64,000 nt of DNA from Apricaphanius iberus (taxonomy: Eukaryota; Chordata; Actinopteri; Cyprinodontiformes; Aphaniidae), in NCBI GenBank assembly GCA_028564705.1, contig JAPXFQ010000256.1:1054001-1118000 (forward strand). The letters are read 5' to 3'. The stretch's first letter is position 1. Every line of letters begins with the position of its first letter. Below the pieces are notes generated by a model that saw nothing but the letters and a program-made list of their open reading frames with translations, did not search any database and had not been told where the DNA came from. A program made the position numbers and the translations under genes. Below, piece by piece: positions 43,505 through 54,924 of this stretch.

Positions 43505-43830
43505 GTAGCTAGGAAGAGACAGGTTAATGTTAGTAGTCAGATAGAGTGTCAAAAGCTAAGAAGAGATAGGAAGAGGTAGAGTAGCTAGGTAGAGATAGAT
43601 TAATGTCAGCCAGGTAGAGAGTGTTAGTAGCTAGGTCTCCTAGTAGCTAGGAGACAGGTTAATTTTAGTAGTCAGGTAGAGTGTCAAAAGCTAAAGAGAG
43701 ATAGGAATAGGTAGAGTAGCTAGGTAGAGATAGGTTAATGTAAGCCAGGTAGAAAGTGTTAGTAGCTAGGTCTCCGAGTAGCTAGGAGACAGGTTAATGT
43801 TAGTAGCTATGCTGCTTTAGGCTAGGCTGT
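43505..43830. repeat. 135-bp tandem repeat inside the LINE 3' region
   Basis: A unit containing TAGTCAGGTAGAGTGTCAAA, AGCTAGGTAGAGATAG and GTTAGTAGCTAGGTCTCC recurs. The block TAAT(G/T)TTAGTAG starts at 43525, 43660 and 43795, a spacing of 135 bases each time. There are two full copies plus flanking partial copies, a few percent diverged. It sits between the coding end and the 3' UTR of the LINE. Confidence 0.9.
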
Positions 43831-43992
43831 TGGAGGACATTATTAGGGTCAGTTCCTACTTTCTCTCCTACTTCTCCCCAACTGCATGATGTGCTGTCAG
43901 TTCAAGCGCTAACCTGCTTTCTCTTAGTCTCTTCTTATAGTAGGTGCTCCTGACCCGCCCTGCTTGACGACCCTGACTAAGATGGCATTGCA

Positions 43993-44518
43993 TTGGCATT
44001 TGGGAGCACGGTGGTGCAGCTGGTAGCGCAGCTCACCTCACAGCTAGAAGGTCCTGGGTTCGATTCCTGCCGGGGACGCTGTGGGTGCTGAAGGTGTGTT
44101 TGATCCTCCATATCATCAGCACCCACACCCTGGGTGGGGTTGGCAAAAGGGCCTTTCTGTGTGGAGTTTGCATGTTCTCCCCGTGTTCCCTTGAGTAGTT
44201 AATGTGAGCTACTCCCACAAAAACATGTATCAGTTCTGGGCTATATACTGCCCCCTCCTGGCTGACCGAGGCGCCTGAGGGGTTGGAGAGGATCCAGCTG
44301 GAATAGTGTGATCCTTCCACACGCTACGTCCAGCTGGGGGAACCCCACCCCCTCGGGTGACAAAATGGGCCTGTTCACTCCTCAAGTAGGAAGGAGGCTT
44401 GAGCTCAGTGCAGGGCCCTCCTACGGTCAGCAGAGGGAAGGCAATGCCCAGGACTGTACTTAGGTAGGAACACTGGGGTGATAATAATGGGGAAAAAATC
44501 GTGGGATAAAAAAAAAAA

Positions 44519-44553
<35 letters not shown>

Positions 44554-44555
44554 AC
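43993..44555 (+). mobile_element. tRNA-derived SINE, copy 1, with poly(A)
   Basis: The pol III box A TGGTAGCGCAG (44021-44031) and box B GGTTCGATTCC (44057-44067) sit 25 bases apart in a tRNA-like head. GGGCCTTTCTGTGTGGAGTT follows, and after it a unique body and an A-run (44511-44550). It is flanked by a perfect 14-bp direct repeat AAGATGGCATTGCA at 43979-43992 and 44556-44569. It inserted into the 3' UTR of the L2-type LINE and is therefore younger. Confidence 0.92.
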
Positions 44556-44913
44556 AAGATGGCATTGCAGTGACGGAAAGTTCTCCACGTCCTGCAACAA
44601 ACTTCTGCATCAGTTCTGTTGCACTTTCTGTGTCTCTGCTGCCTTCTCCAAACCCCAGACGGTATCGGCAGATGACCGCTTACGCTGAGCCTGGTTCTGC
44701 TGGAGGTTTCTTCCTGTTAAAAGGGAGTTTTTCCTCTCCACTGTCGCTTCAGGCTTGCTCAGTGTGAGGGATTGCTGAGAAGTCATGACGCAATCTTCTG
44801 CAGTTTTCTAATTACTAGATTAAATATTGTATTGTAATAACTTTTCTTGTAAAGGGCCTTGAGATGACATCTGTTGTGAAATGGCGCTATATAAATAAAC
44901 TGAATTGAATTGA

Positions 44914-46070
44914 ATACAACATACATTCTTAACATATTTCAAACTGTGGCCTTTGTCCTACAGTATGTTGGGAAGCATCTGGTTACTTTTAGAAATGTTC
45001 CTTTACAATGTTCACACAATGTTTTTTTCTTTATGATTGTATCTGTTTTGTGAAAACAGCCTATCCCTCATGCAGCACGACGCCCACACATCACCACTGA
45101 TGAACTTCACAGTTGGGATGGCATCCTCCAGCTGTACACTTTACAAAGGTTTTATGGAAGACTGAACAAACGGCTGCTTTTTCATGCTTTTCCCATGAAT
45201 TCATAAAAAGACTTACGGTAGATTTTGTTAAATTTGATGGTCTTTGGTCCTAGGTATGTTGGGTGTGTCTGGTTTTTATGGTCAATTGGTTTTATTTTCT
45301 TCTTTTCTCAGTTGGTTTTGCTTTCTCTTCCCTGCACATACAGTTAAAGTTTACTATTTCTGATACACACCTTTTAGGTTCATGCCCTGGTCTCATGGAA
45401 CACATGGTTACAGTTTACTTTTCTGTCACATTCTCGGCCAAGCTTCGTTTATTACTCACAAGAAATCGTACTCATACTCAAATGGGAACATCACAAAAAA
45501 GTTTTGTATTTGTGTCTCCCATTTTAGAATTTTAAACAATAGATTCATGATGCATACAGTGAAATATTCCCTGCCTATTCTTACCAAAAGCAGTTGGTTT
45601 TGGGTTTAAGAACATCATCGATCACAACATATTTTTGTAAGGAGGAATTACTATTTATTCAACGTGTTTATTGCATTTGTTTATTGTAAAGTAGACTGTG
45701 ATTTTTATAAAGTGAAAGGTTCTGCATAACAAAGTTTTACTTACTTACATTTCCTACCAAAAAACATAAACATAATGTAAAATGTTCTACAGTAACTGGC
45801 CATCCCTGGATGCCGGCAGTGCGGAGCTTTCTCAACACTAGCCACAGAAGAATTTGAGCACGTCTGCCTTTTGACAACAAAGGCAACAGAAAAGCAACTG
45901 TTGTCCAAGAAAAACATCAAGGAGTGTTTGAATTTTTGTAGGAGGTACAAAGAAGTACAAAGAGAGACAACACAGGACTGATGCTAAGACGTTTTTTTAG
46001 GTGAAGCCTTCTTCCTTTTCTTTAGGACATCTGGAAAACCCTTTGTTTGGAGAAGAATAGTTGAATACTA
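44914..46070. other. Unassigned intergenic DNA
   Basis: AT-rich. CACAGTTGGGATGGCATCCT at 45109-45128 recalls Tc1-like debris but is too short to assign. No gene. Confidence 0.4.
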
Positions 46071-46075
46071 TATAC

Positions 46076-46170
46076 TAGGGGTGTAACGGTTCGCTAAAAT
46101 CATATTTGGTTTGGTTCAGTGTCTTGAAGGCCTCGGTTTGGTTAATTTTCGGTACAAAAAAAATCAATAC
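46076..46170. repeat. hAT-type terminal fragment
   Basis: TAGGGGTGTAACGGTTCG at 46076-46093 followed by TTTGGTTTGGTTCAGTG and TTTCGGTACAAAAAA. The AGGGGTGTAACGGT start is characteristic of a widespread teleost hAT-derived repeat. The other end was not located. Confidence 0.55.
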
Positions 46171-47410
46171 TTATAGAATATTTATTTTGAAAAACTGCCA
46201 ATACACAAAGAATTCTTGCATAAAATGAATAAAAGCATCCCTGTTGGTAGATAAATTGGACTCTTTATAAAGAAATACACATTTTGTAACATTTTAAAAA
46301 AATAATAATAATGAAATACTGTAACTACTAGTTATGACCTGAAAACATTTTAACGCAGCAGCAACAGCTTCACCTTGAATATCAGCAACCTAACTATTCA
46401 ATTTGACAGTTTTTGGCTAAAAAGATTAACCTTTCGCCTGATCCAAACTACTTGACAGGGATTGTTTAAATGCTGACCTTAACAATTGCGTAACAGTTGC
46501 GCATGACTGCTTTTCTTCTTAATAGAAATGATATTAACATTCGCATGGTGCCATTTGAAGTGTGTTAACATGTTTGATGTGTTGCCTGCCGCATATCTGA
46601 TATCCGTGGAAAAATGTTGGCATATAACTTTGGTTCATTCAATACCTAGATTCTCTGAGTGATGTAAACTGAGATAAAGGCTCCCATTCTGGTTTAGGTA
46701 TATGCTCGATTTTTGACAAAAGCTTGAATTAGATATTTAGATAGACTTGCTGACTGATGTAAAGAGTTAGTACTTTAACATGCGCATTTAAATTGAGTTT
46801 TTGGCAGAAACAGGACTAATAAATTACCCAGAGTGGAGGGTCGAGTCCCATTTGACATTTGACTCAGGAAATCGATTTATGGAATGCTTTGCATTCCACT
46901 CCGCTACGCTAGGAGGAACGTGTCCTTTTGAGCTGAAATTCACACAGATGGAAAACAAATGCGAGTCAGTGAAGCAGACAGAGTAAAAGCAGTATATATG
47001 CAAGGAGCAAAGAAACGGATAACAGTAACGCTGCAGCACAGTACATTTTGTAAATACCTTACTGTCTGATTGTGTTACAGTCGTTGCTGATCAGTCTGTT
47101 GTTGGTCACGTTTCCGCTGTCTGCTTTCTGTCAGACGTATTCGGTAGCCAACAACTGTGCAAGTTGTTGGCTAACTTAAAAAGATGAGAGAGATCTGTAA
47201 TTTTAATCATAGGTACACTTCAGCTGTGAGAGGCAGAATCCTAAGGAAAATCTAGGGAATCTCAATGCTTTTTAAATAATTTATTTGCATAATGGTGTAG
47301 TGAATTGTCACAGATGGTGTCTTCCCCTATCTCTAGCTGTTTTTCCATTTCAAATATGTACAAAACTTTTTCGATATTGTCTAAGTGTCTAAAAAACACA
47401 ATCATGCAGT
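46171..47410. other. Unassigned intergenic DNA
   Basis: AT-rich with no gene. It contains a perfect hairpin at 47145-47173 (separate entry). Confidence 0.45.
47145..47173. repeat. Perfect 12-bp inverted repeat (hairpin)
   Basis: TAGCCAACAACT, loop GTGCA, AGTTGTTGGCTA. No T-run follows that would make it a terminator, and its role is unknown. Confidence 0.85.
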
Positions 47411-47411
47411 T

Positions 47412-47975
47412 GCAGTGTTTCCATTAAATAACAAACTCAGTTTAAATCACGTTTTCACGTGAGTAAGAAAAGTGGCAATGTATGTGATGTAGTGATAGTA
47501 GATACAGTAGATTTATTCATATTGCAGGCACGGCACTAGCGTTCATCATCAGCCATGAGGAGGAGACGTAGATGGTTTGTAGAGGCATTAGAGCGACAAG
47601 CCCCTTTTACATGTGAGCAGTCTTGGTAAATACTTGCGTTTCTTTGCTGTTTTGAATCTAATATATTAGTTGTGCCTTTATTACGAACCAACTCAGTCTC
47701 TTCTTGAACCCAACCATGTTGCGTAATCTTTCTCCTACTACTACTCCTTCGTCTTTTTCGCTCTTAGTAACATCCAGTTGTTGCTCATGTGACTCATGTT
47801 ATGCAAAAAAGGTGTTTCCATTGCTGTTTTGTGAAATATATGAATTTCGATATGCTCCAAAAACCACCTCATCCAAGTGAAAAAAATTCTTATCAAAAAG
47901 GCGAGTGTTTCCATTAGGCAAATGTATTTTCACTACTTTAATTTGTGCAATTTCATGGGTAATGGAAACTTAGCT
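47412..47975. mobile_element. Possible MITE with GTTTCCATTA ends
   Basis: The left end has GTGTTTCCATTAAATAA (47417) and the right end GGGTAATGGAAACTTAGC (about 47958), whose reverse complement shares GTTTCCATTA. More TTTCCATT blocks lie inside (47815, 47909). Fish genomes carry MITEs with this 'TTTCCATT' signature. No clear target-site duplication was found. Confidence 0.4.
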
Positions 47976-48479
47976 TCTGTCAGTTTCCCTGATTGTCGAG
48001 TCGTCCTCCACTAAAAGTCTCCCCAGTTCCTGTCCTGAATCCTCATCGAGACTTCCACCTCCAGTTTCAGCACCCTGTTGCTCTCTATTTCCTTTTCCAG
48101 TGCCTTGTAGCTCACTAGTTCCTGTTTGGGCGCCTATGCTGTCTTTAGTTCCAGTTTCGACAACTCAATCTCTAGTACCAGCTCCCTGAGATCTTGGGGT
48201 TCCAAACCTGGTCTCAGCTCCTGCTGAATGGATCATAGCAATCCGACTCAACCCCAAGTCAAAGTTTCTTCTTCTATATAATTTGAAGAGGAGCATTGCT
48301 CAAGGACAACTATCCTCTGACACATTATCTGCCACTATCAGGGGTGATAGTAAAAAAAAATCCTGAGCCTGAACATTTTGATAAATAACCCATTGCATTA
48401 AAGATTCTGATGACTTTTGTGGATATAAATGGACATTATTCAGACATGAGATGAACTAACCCAATACAAGCCTATATTA

Positions 48480-48640
48480 CAGAAGCATATATGTGTAGAG
48501 CAGCAGAGACTGGTAGGCCTGTTCAGGAATACATCTCTGCTTTTAACCAGTCACTTACCTGCACAGGTATTGCTTGTATAGCATACTGAGACTACGGTAC
48601 TACAGACATACCAGAGACCAGACGCCAATGAATTACTAAA
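48480..48640 (+). pseudogene. Possible gag-like retroelement scrap
   Basis: TGT AGA GCA onward (about 48498) reads CRAAETGRPVQEYISAFNQ, like the capsid region of gypsy-type gag proteins, then meets a stop. It is only about 40 codons and not flanked by other retroviral-type motifs. Low certainty. Confidence 0.25.
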
Positions 48641-49728
48641 GTTGTCACAGGACAATTTAACGTATTTCCACAAATACATAAAAAAAGGCTATAAGGACAA
48701 TGATCAGTGAGGACTCACCCGGCTTTGCAGTCATTCTCCTTTGTAATTCCTCACAGCTGATATGAATCACGCTGTATCTGCTTGTCTGACCTCCTCTTTT
48801 AGCACAAACACGACTTTCCGTTTCGCAGAGATCAGCCCAACTCTCCTTGAAACATCATAATCTCAGGCCTCCAGTATTTTGAAAGCCATAAACTTTTCAT
48901 GTGTGATAGGTCGACTATAGGAATAGTGATAAATGTCCCTGGCGGATTTGTGGCCATGACGCCGGTGAATCAAACTAACGTCTTTCACATATCTAAAAGG
49001 CGGTTTAAATAACTTCTATTTAACCGTCAATTATGATTTTAGGTTTCTCTCTAAAGTTTTCCCAGTTTTCAAATGTTAAAGTGGTTGTATATCTGAGATT
49101 TTGCCTGCTAACCGTGCTGGAAATGTCCGTTGCCTCTCTTTAGCCGCCGTAAATTCTGTTAGCTTTCTGTGACCCAACAACCCGCGCATGTGTACAAAGA
49201 TGTCAACAAAGATCCTCCTAACATTAGCACGTGTAATGACTGCTACATCTATTTGATTGATTGAAAACCCAAGACCAGTCCCTGCCCTATAACCTATGCC
49301 TATAACCGATAGGCTTTAATAGGCCTACAGTGGTGGGGTTTAAAGTGAAAGCGCCTCTCAGATCTCAGGAATTTTCAGATCACGCAAACCTGATTTTTTT
49401 TTTTCAAACTTCAGTACACCGGAAATCCGGCATAGCGCCGGAGCGCTATCAGGCCCTCACTATGCTATACATTAATCCCCAAAACTACAAACTTTTAAGT
49501 TGAAACTGAATCGCTTTTGTTAACCGTGCCAAACAGCAGACATTCAAACTACACTATTTGCAATATAAATCATAACTATATTCAATGCTTCTGATTTATA
49601 AGCACAGTCACAGACACAGTGAAAGAGCTGAATACAACCAACTATAATTAATTAAACAAACAATAATCTCATACGCGATGGTATTATGTTTTTGTCATGA
49701 GTAGAAATAATGTATGTTGGCCAATAAT
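48641..49728. other. Unassigned intergenic DNA
   Basis: No recognised gene. 49300-49460 is somewhat GC-richer with an ACCGGAAATCCGG motif near 49420. Nothing decisive. Confidence 0.4.
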
Positions 49729-50018
49729 GTCATGATTACACTCAACTCCTATCACACCATCATCACACGCACCTGTCTTCAATCTTCAGCCACTCACCTC
49801 CAATCCTTATAACCTGTCACCTCCCTTCAGTCAGCGCTGGATCATTACAGGAGTTCAATCCAGATGTCTACCGTGTGTGTGCCTGTCGTCTCTGTCGTCC
49901 TACACCTTCGTTCCTGCCATCCAGACCACCATCATCACCATCACTCTGCACCTTCAATAAACAGCTCTGCACCTTGCTTCTGCATTTGGGTCCATACCTT
50001 CATACACACATCCTGAGA
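49729..50018 (+). mobile_element. Solo LTR of a gypsy-type retrotransposon
   Basis: 290 bases from TGTCATGATTACACTC to CACATCCTGAGA. It has CAATAAACAGCTCTGCACC and TGCATTTGGGTCC near its 3' end, the polyadenylation and R/U5 style of teleost gypsy LTRs (usual end TCCTGACA). A 5-bp AATAA flanks it at 49724-49728 and 50019-50023. No internal region, hence a solo LTR from recombination. Confidence 0.75.
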
Positions 50019-50023
50019 AATAA

Positions 50024-53000
50024 TGAGTTACTGGTATACATAAATTACGTTTTTACCTAATCTAATATGTTTTTCTATTCTAAATTAGTTTTAATATATA
50101 CATAAGATCATCAAATATTCTCCAGTGAGGCTTTATAAGATTTGTTTATTCAGTTGGTAGCAGAAGGATATATTTTAAAATATTTCACTTGGTTTAAGAC
50201 CACCCCCATAATACAAGTATTCTAACCTGACCCTACAAAACACATTAATCATTCCAAGTCATTTGACCTCCCCCAACAGGAAACATACACATGCAAGTGA
50301 ATGGTGATGGCGGTTGTATTCTTTGTCGCTGCTCAACATCAGTGTTTACTGGGACATGTTAGATGAACAGAGGCCTTACAACGGTTATCAGTCCTCTTTC
50401 CTTCTTTGAGTCTTCAAAACAATATGCCCAGTAGGACTTGTTCCACTTCTGCCTCTTTATCTTAGAGATGTAAAGTAATTAAATTTTATTGGTTTATTTA
50501 CATATCTGATGTATAGATTGCTGTAGTCTTTAGTCCTTTTAATTTGCTCCTTTGACACCTGAAATGAGTCATGGATGAACTGTTATGGAACAGACACTTC
50601 GCGATTGAGTGAAGGCCTTTAAATTTACCTTCTAGAAAATCAACGAAAATTTTACTTTGGATTTAGTTTATGTTTTTTATCCACTCTTTGTTTGATCAAA
50701 AATTCAAGTCATCCATGACATTTTCCAGAGGTTTCAATCGTTGTTTACAGGTTTTCGACTTGAACTAAGCGGATGACTGACATGTAAGGCGTTTCACCTT
50801 GATCAGCCCTGACAGAGATCAAAATTCAAACAGACTATTTTCCAGTCTGTGAACACACTGACTGCTACCAGGTCGACAACTATCTTTAGTGTGGATGCTC
50901 TTACTGAATGGAAAAGACTATTTTCACAATCATTGAAATGTTTAAATTGGAGTCAGTGGAATGACAGACGTAAAACACAATTAAAAAGGAAACTTCTTTA
51001 ATGATATGTCAAGAAATGTCTTAGGCACAATTGGCCTGCAAAAGAGAGAATGAGATAAAGATTTTCAGTAAATAACAGAAATCAAAAAAAGGCTGATCGT
51101 TTATACCCTTTTAAGTTTTTATACAAAACTTGATCTGTAAATGTGTGCAGTATTTTGTAAATCCAAGAGCTAAGTTGATTTGGGAATATATACAAAAACA
51201 TTGGTCTAACGATGCTAGCTTTGTAAACTGTAAGCTAAGCCCGGTTAGCGTGTTAACATTTGCAGTGGCCTATCGCTCATATTTAAGAATTACATTTCAG
51301 TTCAGTTTATTTACACTGTAAAGTTTTACCAACAGAAACAATAAATGACTGCTTAACGGCCAGCAGAAAGTAATCTGTTTCAGCAGATTAAAGCATCAAT
51401 CTGGTGTCACTCGTGTCTTATTATTTAAAATTACCATTCCTGAAAGTTTAACAATAGATATTTGTTATTTTAACATGTTTGAATCCAAACCTTAAAAAAA
51501 CTGATATGGTGAGCACCCCTTTTGATCTGATAGCTTAGCAGGTTTGACACTATATTATCGATTTTGTCCAAAGATACATTTTTTTTTTTTAAATCCAAAC
51601 ATAAACTTAAAGTTATAACAAAGATGGTTTTTAGAGGTAATGGGGCTGTGGGACTTCTTAATGATTATGTTTTAGCATGGTTTCAAGGGTTGTGTTAAGA
51701 TTACACCGGACATCCCCTCCTCATGCCACACCACTGTAGTTTCCCTGGCATGTCTGTAACACACATGCACTGGACCTGGGGAATGACGCAAGTGTCCGGT
51801 GAGAGTAGCGATAACCTGAGAGGATCTCCTTCCTGTACAGCTGGGCTCAATCCGCACAACAACACTCATGAATGAATTAGTCACCGAAGACAAGTGCAGA
51901 CAAAAACACAATCCCAGATGTAACTCTGGCATTGATTGTGCTTTATTCATTAGTGTGAAATAAAGTCATTGGAGGCTTGGCATTAATCATGTAAGGAAGG
52001 AACAGCGGTGTTTTCATGACAGTAGGAATGACATCCCACTCCCCAGGATCCGAATCCATCCTTCCAAAATACACACCGCCACCCTTCGATTTTAATATCC
52101 AACAGCTGAGTGACCTCATGAGAAATTTGTGAATGAAGAGTGTGTCCAGCGCTCTTATCTGGCTCTGCAGATTTCAGACCCTCGTAGGTCTAGGACTCAC
52201 AATAAGAGTGACGCAGCACATCCTGCTATTCCTCAATGGATAATTCTGCAATCAATTGTTGGAGGTCCTCAGAGCAGTCGCATAGGAATGACTCAGTTCA
52301 TGCCCTGATGGCAGCTGCAGATAACTGGACCCCAGTGACAATGTTAGTATGGTGTGTTTAAACTCCCCTATTTCTCCACCAACAGTTCCACAAGAAATGA
52401 GGTGGACAAAAAGTGTCATGGGAAAAAAAGACTATTTATTTAAATTAAGTTCTCTGGGAAATCTGTTCCACATGCTCAATTGAGTCATAAAGCTCAAAGT
52501 GTTCCCCCTTTTCTTTAACATGATAAAAATGTTTAATAACCCAGAGTTACTCTTTTTTTTAAATAAAACTTTTTTGTATAAAAATTTCCTGCTGTTTATT
52601 ATTTTTATGTTGCAGGATGATAGTTTAAAGCTTCCTGCTTAGCCATATGTTAATTGATTTTTGGATAATTACAGGCAGATATACGTGTTGTTTGATTTCT
52701 GCACCTATTTTGGCTCTGATTTTTTTATTTCCATGAGAACAATGTGTGACTAAGAATTTTAATAAGGCTTCACGCAGATACTTTAAGCCCATTTCACGTG
52801 CTTCTTTGAAGCAAGCATGATATGCTTGAGGTTAAATAGAATAAACAGTTTTGAAAACGGTCAGTCATTTGGCTTTTTTTTAAGTTCCTGTGCTGACCTG
52901 GAGTTGTAAATTCACAGAGGCTGACACTTGTTACAAGTACCTTACCCTTATACTTAAGGGAAAGTCGGTGAATCTGATTATTTTTGCATTTTAAAAAGCA

Positions 53001-54840
53001 GTTTTAAAGCTCAATGTAGCTGAACACCCAGTGATCCCATACGGTTTTCCAATCTTTCAAGGTTTATTTATCTTTTTTACTTTTGCTAAATTATGTGGTA
53101 GCTTTTTATGTGAGAGATCAAATCTTCCAAAATTCATTAATGTTCACAACATTCAACATTTGCTCTCCTCTTGTGGTCAGAGTTGGAACAACATTTGGTC
53201 GTGATAATGTCTGCATTAAGCTACATTAACCTGCATTTATTTATTTATTTATTTACTTACTTATTTATCTATTGAATCTGTGCTGTTAAGCAGATGCTTA
53301 AATTAATTAAACACTAAATCAGAAAATTAACAACTTTAGCCTAAATTTAAGTTAAATAAAATAGTAATAGTAAAATAGTAACTAAATAAATGTTAAAGTC
53401 TCATGTATGTAGATAAGTAAGTGTACGCTCCAACAGTGCTTTAAAAATGTAAACCATTGCTCTAATTGTGTGTGGGGTTACACCATGCACCATCCATGCT
53501 AGTGCTTGCTACTGTTTCTGCCTAGCCCCATTAGAGCCCTTCCTCAACCATATGACTGATCATAAAAATCACTCACAGTAAAATTGCTCCTTCAGTTGGA
53601 AGCTCCTGTCATTCAGCTGAAAGACAAGTAAAAGGGAACTTACCACCTCCCAACAATGTCGGCGAACCTAACCTGCTTGGTAGCAGGAATGCTTCAAATA
53701 ACTGAGTTTCTCCTGCTCTTAAGTTGAAGCCTGAAGTCTGAAAGCGGTGGTAGACATGGAGTGTTCGTTTGCTGAAGAGAGTTGATGTAGAAGCACAGAT
53801 ATCCCAAAGAATTCTCCATCGGGAGAGGATTATCGTATTATATTGTACCCATTGTAAAAACTTTGTGGAATATTAAGTGTAGCTACTAACATGGAAGTAT
53901 ATTTTAGTAGAGGGCTCCATAAGTCAAATTACACTAATAGTAACTGGTAGAATGTTAGTTAGCTTATGATTAACCAGAAAAATGCCTCATCTAATGTTCT
54001 TTTTTCAATACAGTGCATGTCCCGTCACAGTTTTTTTTACTCTGATTCACCTTAGAATAGATTGATAGAGCAAGAGCAGCCAACTACAGAGAACTGTAGC
54101 CTAAAGAAGAATGGATGGACATTGCATCTAACATATGCCTTTCATTTGATTAACTTGACTTATGTAGGCCCTTGTGCCAGTCCTGAGGTGTGGCATGGCC
54201 CGATGAGCTTCTCCTCAGAGATTCCCTCAGTAACAGGTCACCCACTGTTTAGACTGAAGGCCATCTCTTTAGCATCTGTGAACGGTTGTAGTGGTAGAGC
54301 ACTACCTGTATTATGGACCTCAACGTTCTTTCCGTTGGATATACTGGAGGTCAAATTTGATCATATTCAGAAAACTCACATTTTGAGACATCCTGTTACA
54401 GAAGGAATTTAGGTGTGGCTTTTATTTAGATAATATTAAGCCATGGCAATGATAATACAGCTGAAGATTTACATTTTTCTTTGGGCAAAATGTGATTAAG
54501 TGTACATGAAAGTTATTTTTCTAGTACTAACTCCACAATATGTTAATAGGCCAAATCAATGCATTGGACTCACATTTCTCACTCATGTGTCTTAAGTTAT
54601 ATTTGAAATATCACGAATTAGATTTAAATTGAAATATGAGCAACTACAAGGGGTATGTAGAGTAGATTTGTGCACATATTTATATTTGCACACTTTATAG
54701 GACCACAAACTATCATATTTTATCAGTTTATACTGATATATTTCCCATGAGCCTTTGCTGTCATACCAGACTGGATCAAACTACCTGCAAGCTTAAACAG
54801 CTAACATTCAGCGAGCTTTTCAGTGGGATACAGACAAAAA
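50024..54840. other. Unassigned intergenic DNA
   Basis: AT-rich with an (ATTT)n tract at 53233-53270. 51660-52350 is GC-richer and repeat-poor. The ORF at 54062-54412 matches nothing I know and lacks splice or codon support. Confidence 0.45.
53233..53272. repeat. (ATTT)n tract
   Basis: CATTTATTTATTTATTTATT continuing with ACTT and ATCT variants. Confidence 0.85.
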
Positions 54841-54843
54841 AGA

Positions 54844-54848
<5 letters not shown>

Positions 54849-54924
<76 letters not shown>
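54849..54924. repeat. (AT)n microsatellite
   Basis: About 76 bases of AT/TA repeat with a phase change at 54898. ORFs on both strands through it are artefacts. Confidence 0.95.

Larger units (their letters stand above)
39780..44913 (+). mobile_element. L2-type LINE, long but disrupted copy
   Basis: About 5.1 kb in + orientation. Recognisable parts: the upstream noncoding/ORF region (AGAAAACGGTGTGGGCTACA at 40439-40458), endonuclease end with GDFNIHV-type coding near 41143, linker, RT with YADD at 42752-42763, thumb, and a 3' UTR ending with GCGCTATATAAATAAACTGA and (ATTGA)n tail at 44911. The ORF is broken by stops near 41035, 41940 and 42301 and further frameshifts. A (TA)n tract (40337-40385), a 135-bp tandem repeat (43505-43830) and a SINE (43993-44555) interrupt it. 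Confidence 0.88.

Noticed and set aside
44021..44067. Box A and box B as a true tRNA gene
   Set aside because: No cloverleaf acceptor stem closes, and the unit is part of a SINE with a target-site duplication and poly(A).
44230..44610. 126-codon minus-strand ORF
   Set aside because: It is antisense to the SINE body and its A-run.
54062..54412. 116-codon ORF in the 54-kb region
   Set aside because: No recognisable motif, no codon or splice support.
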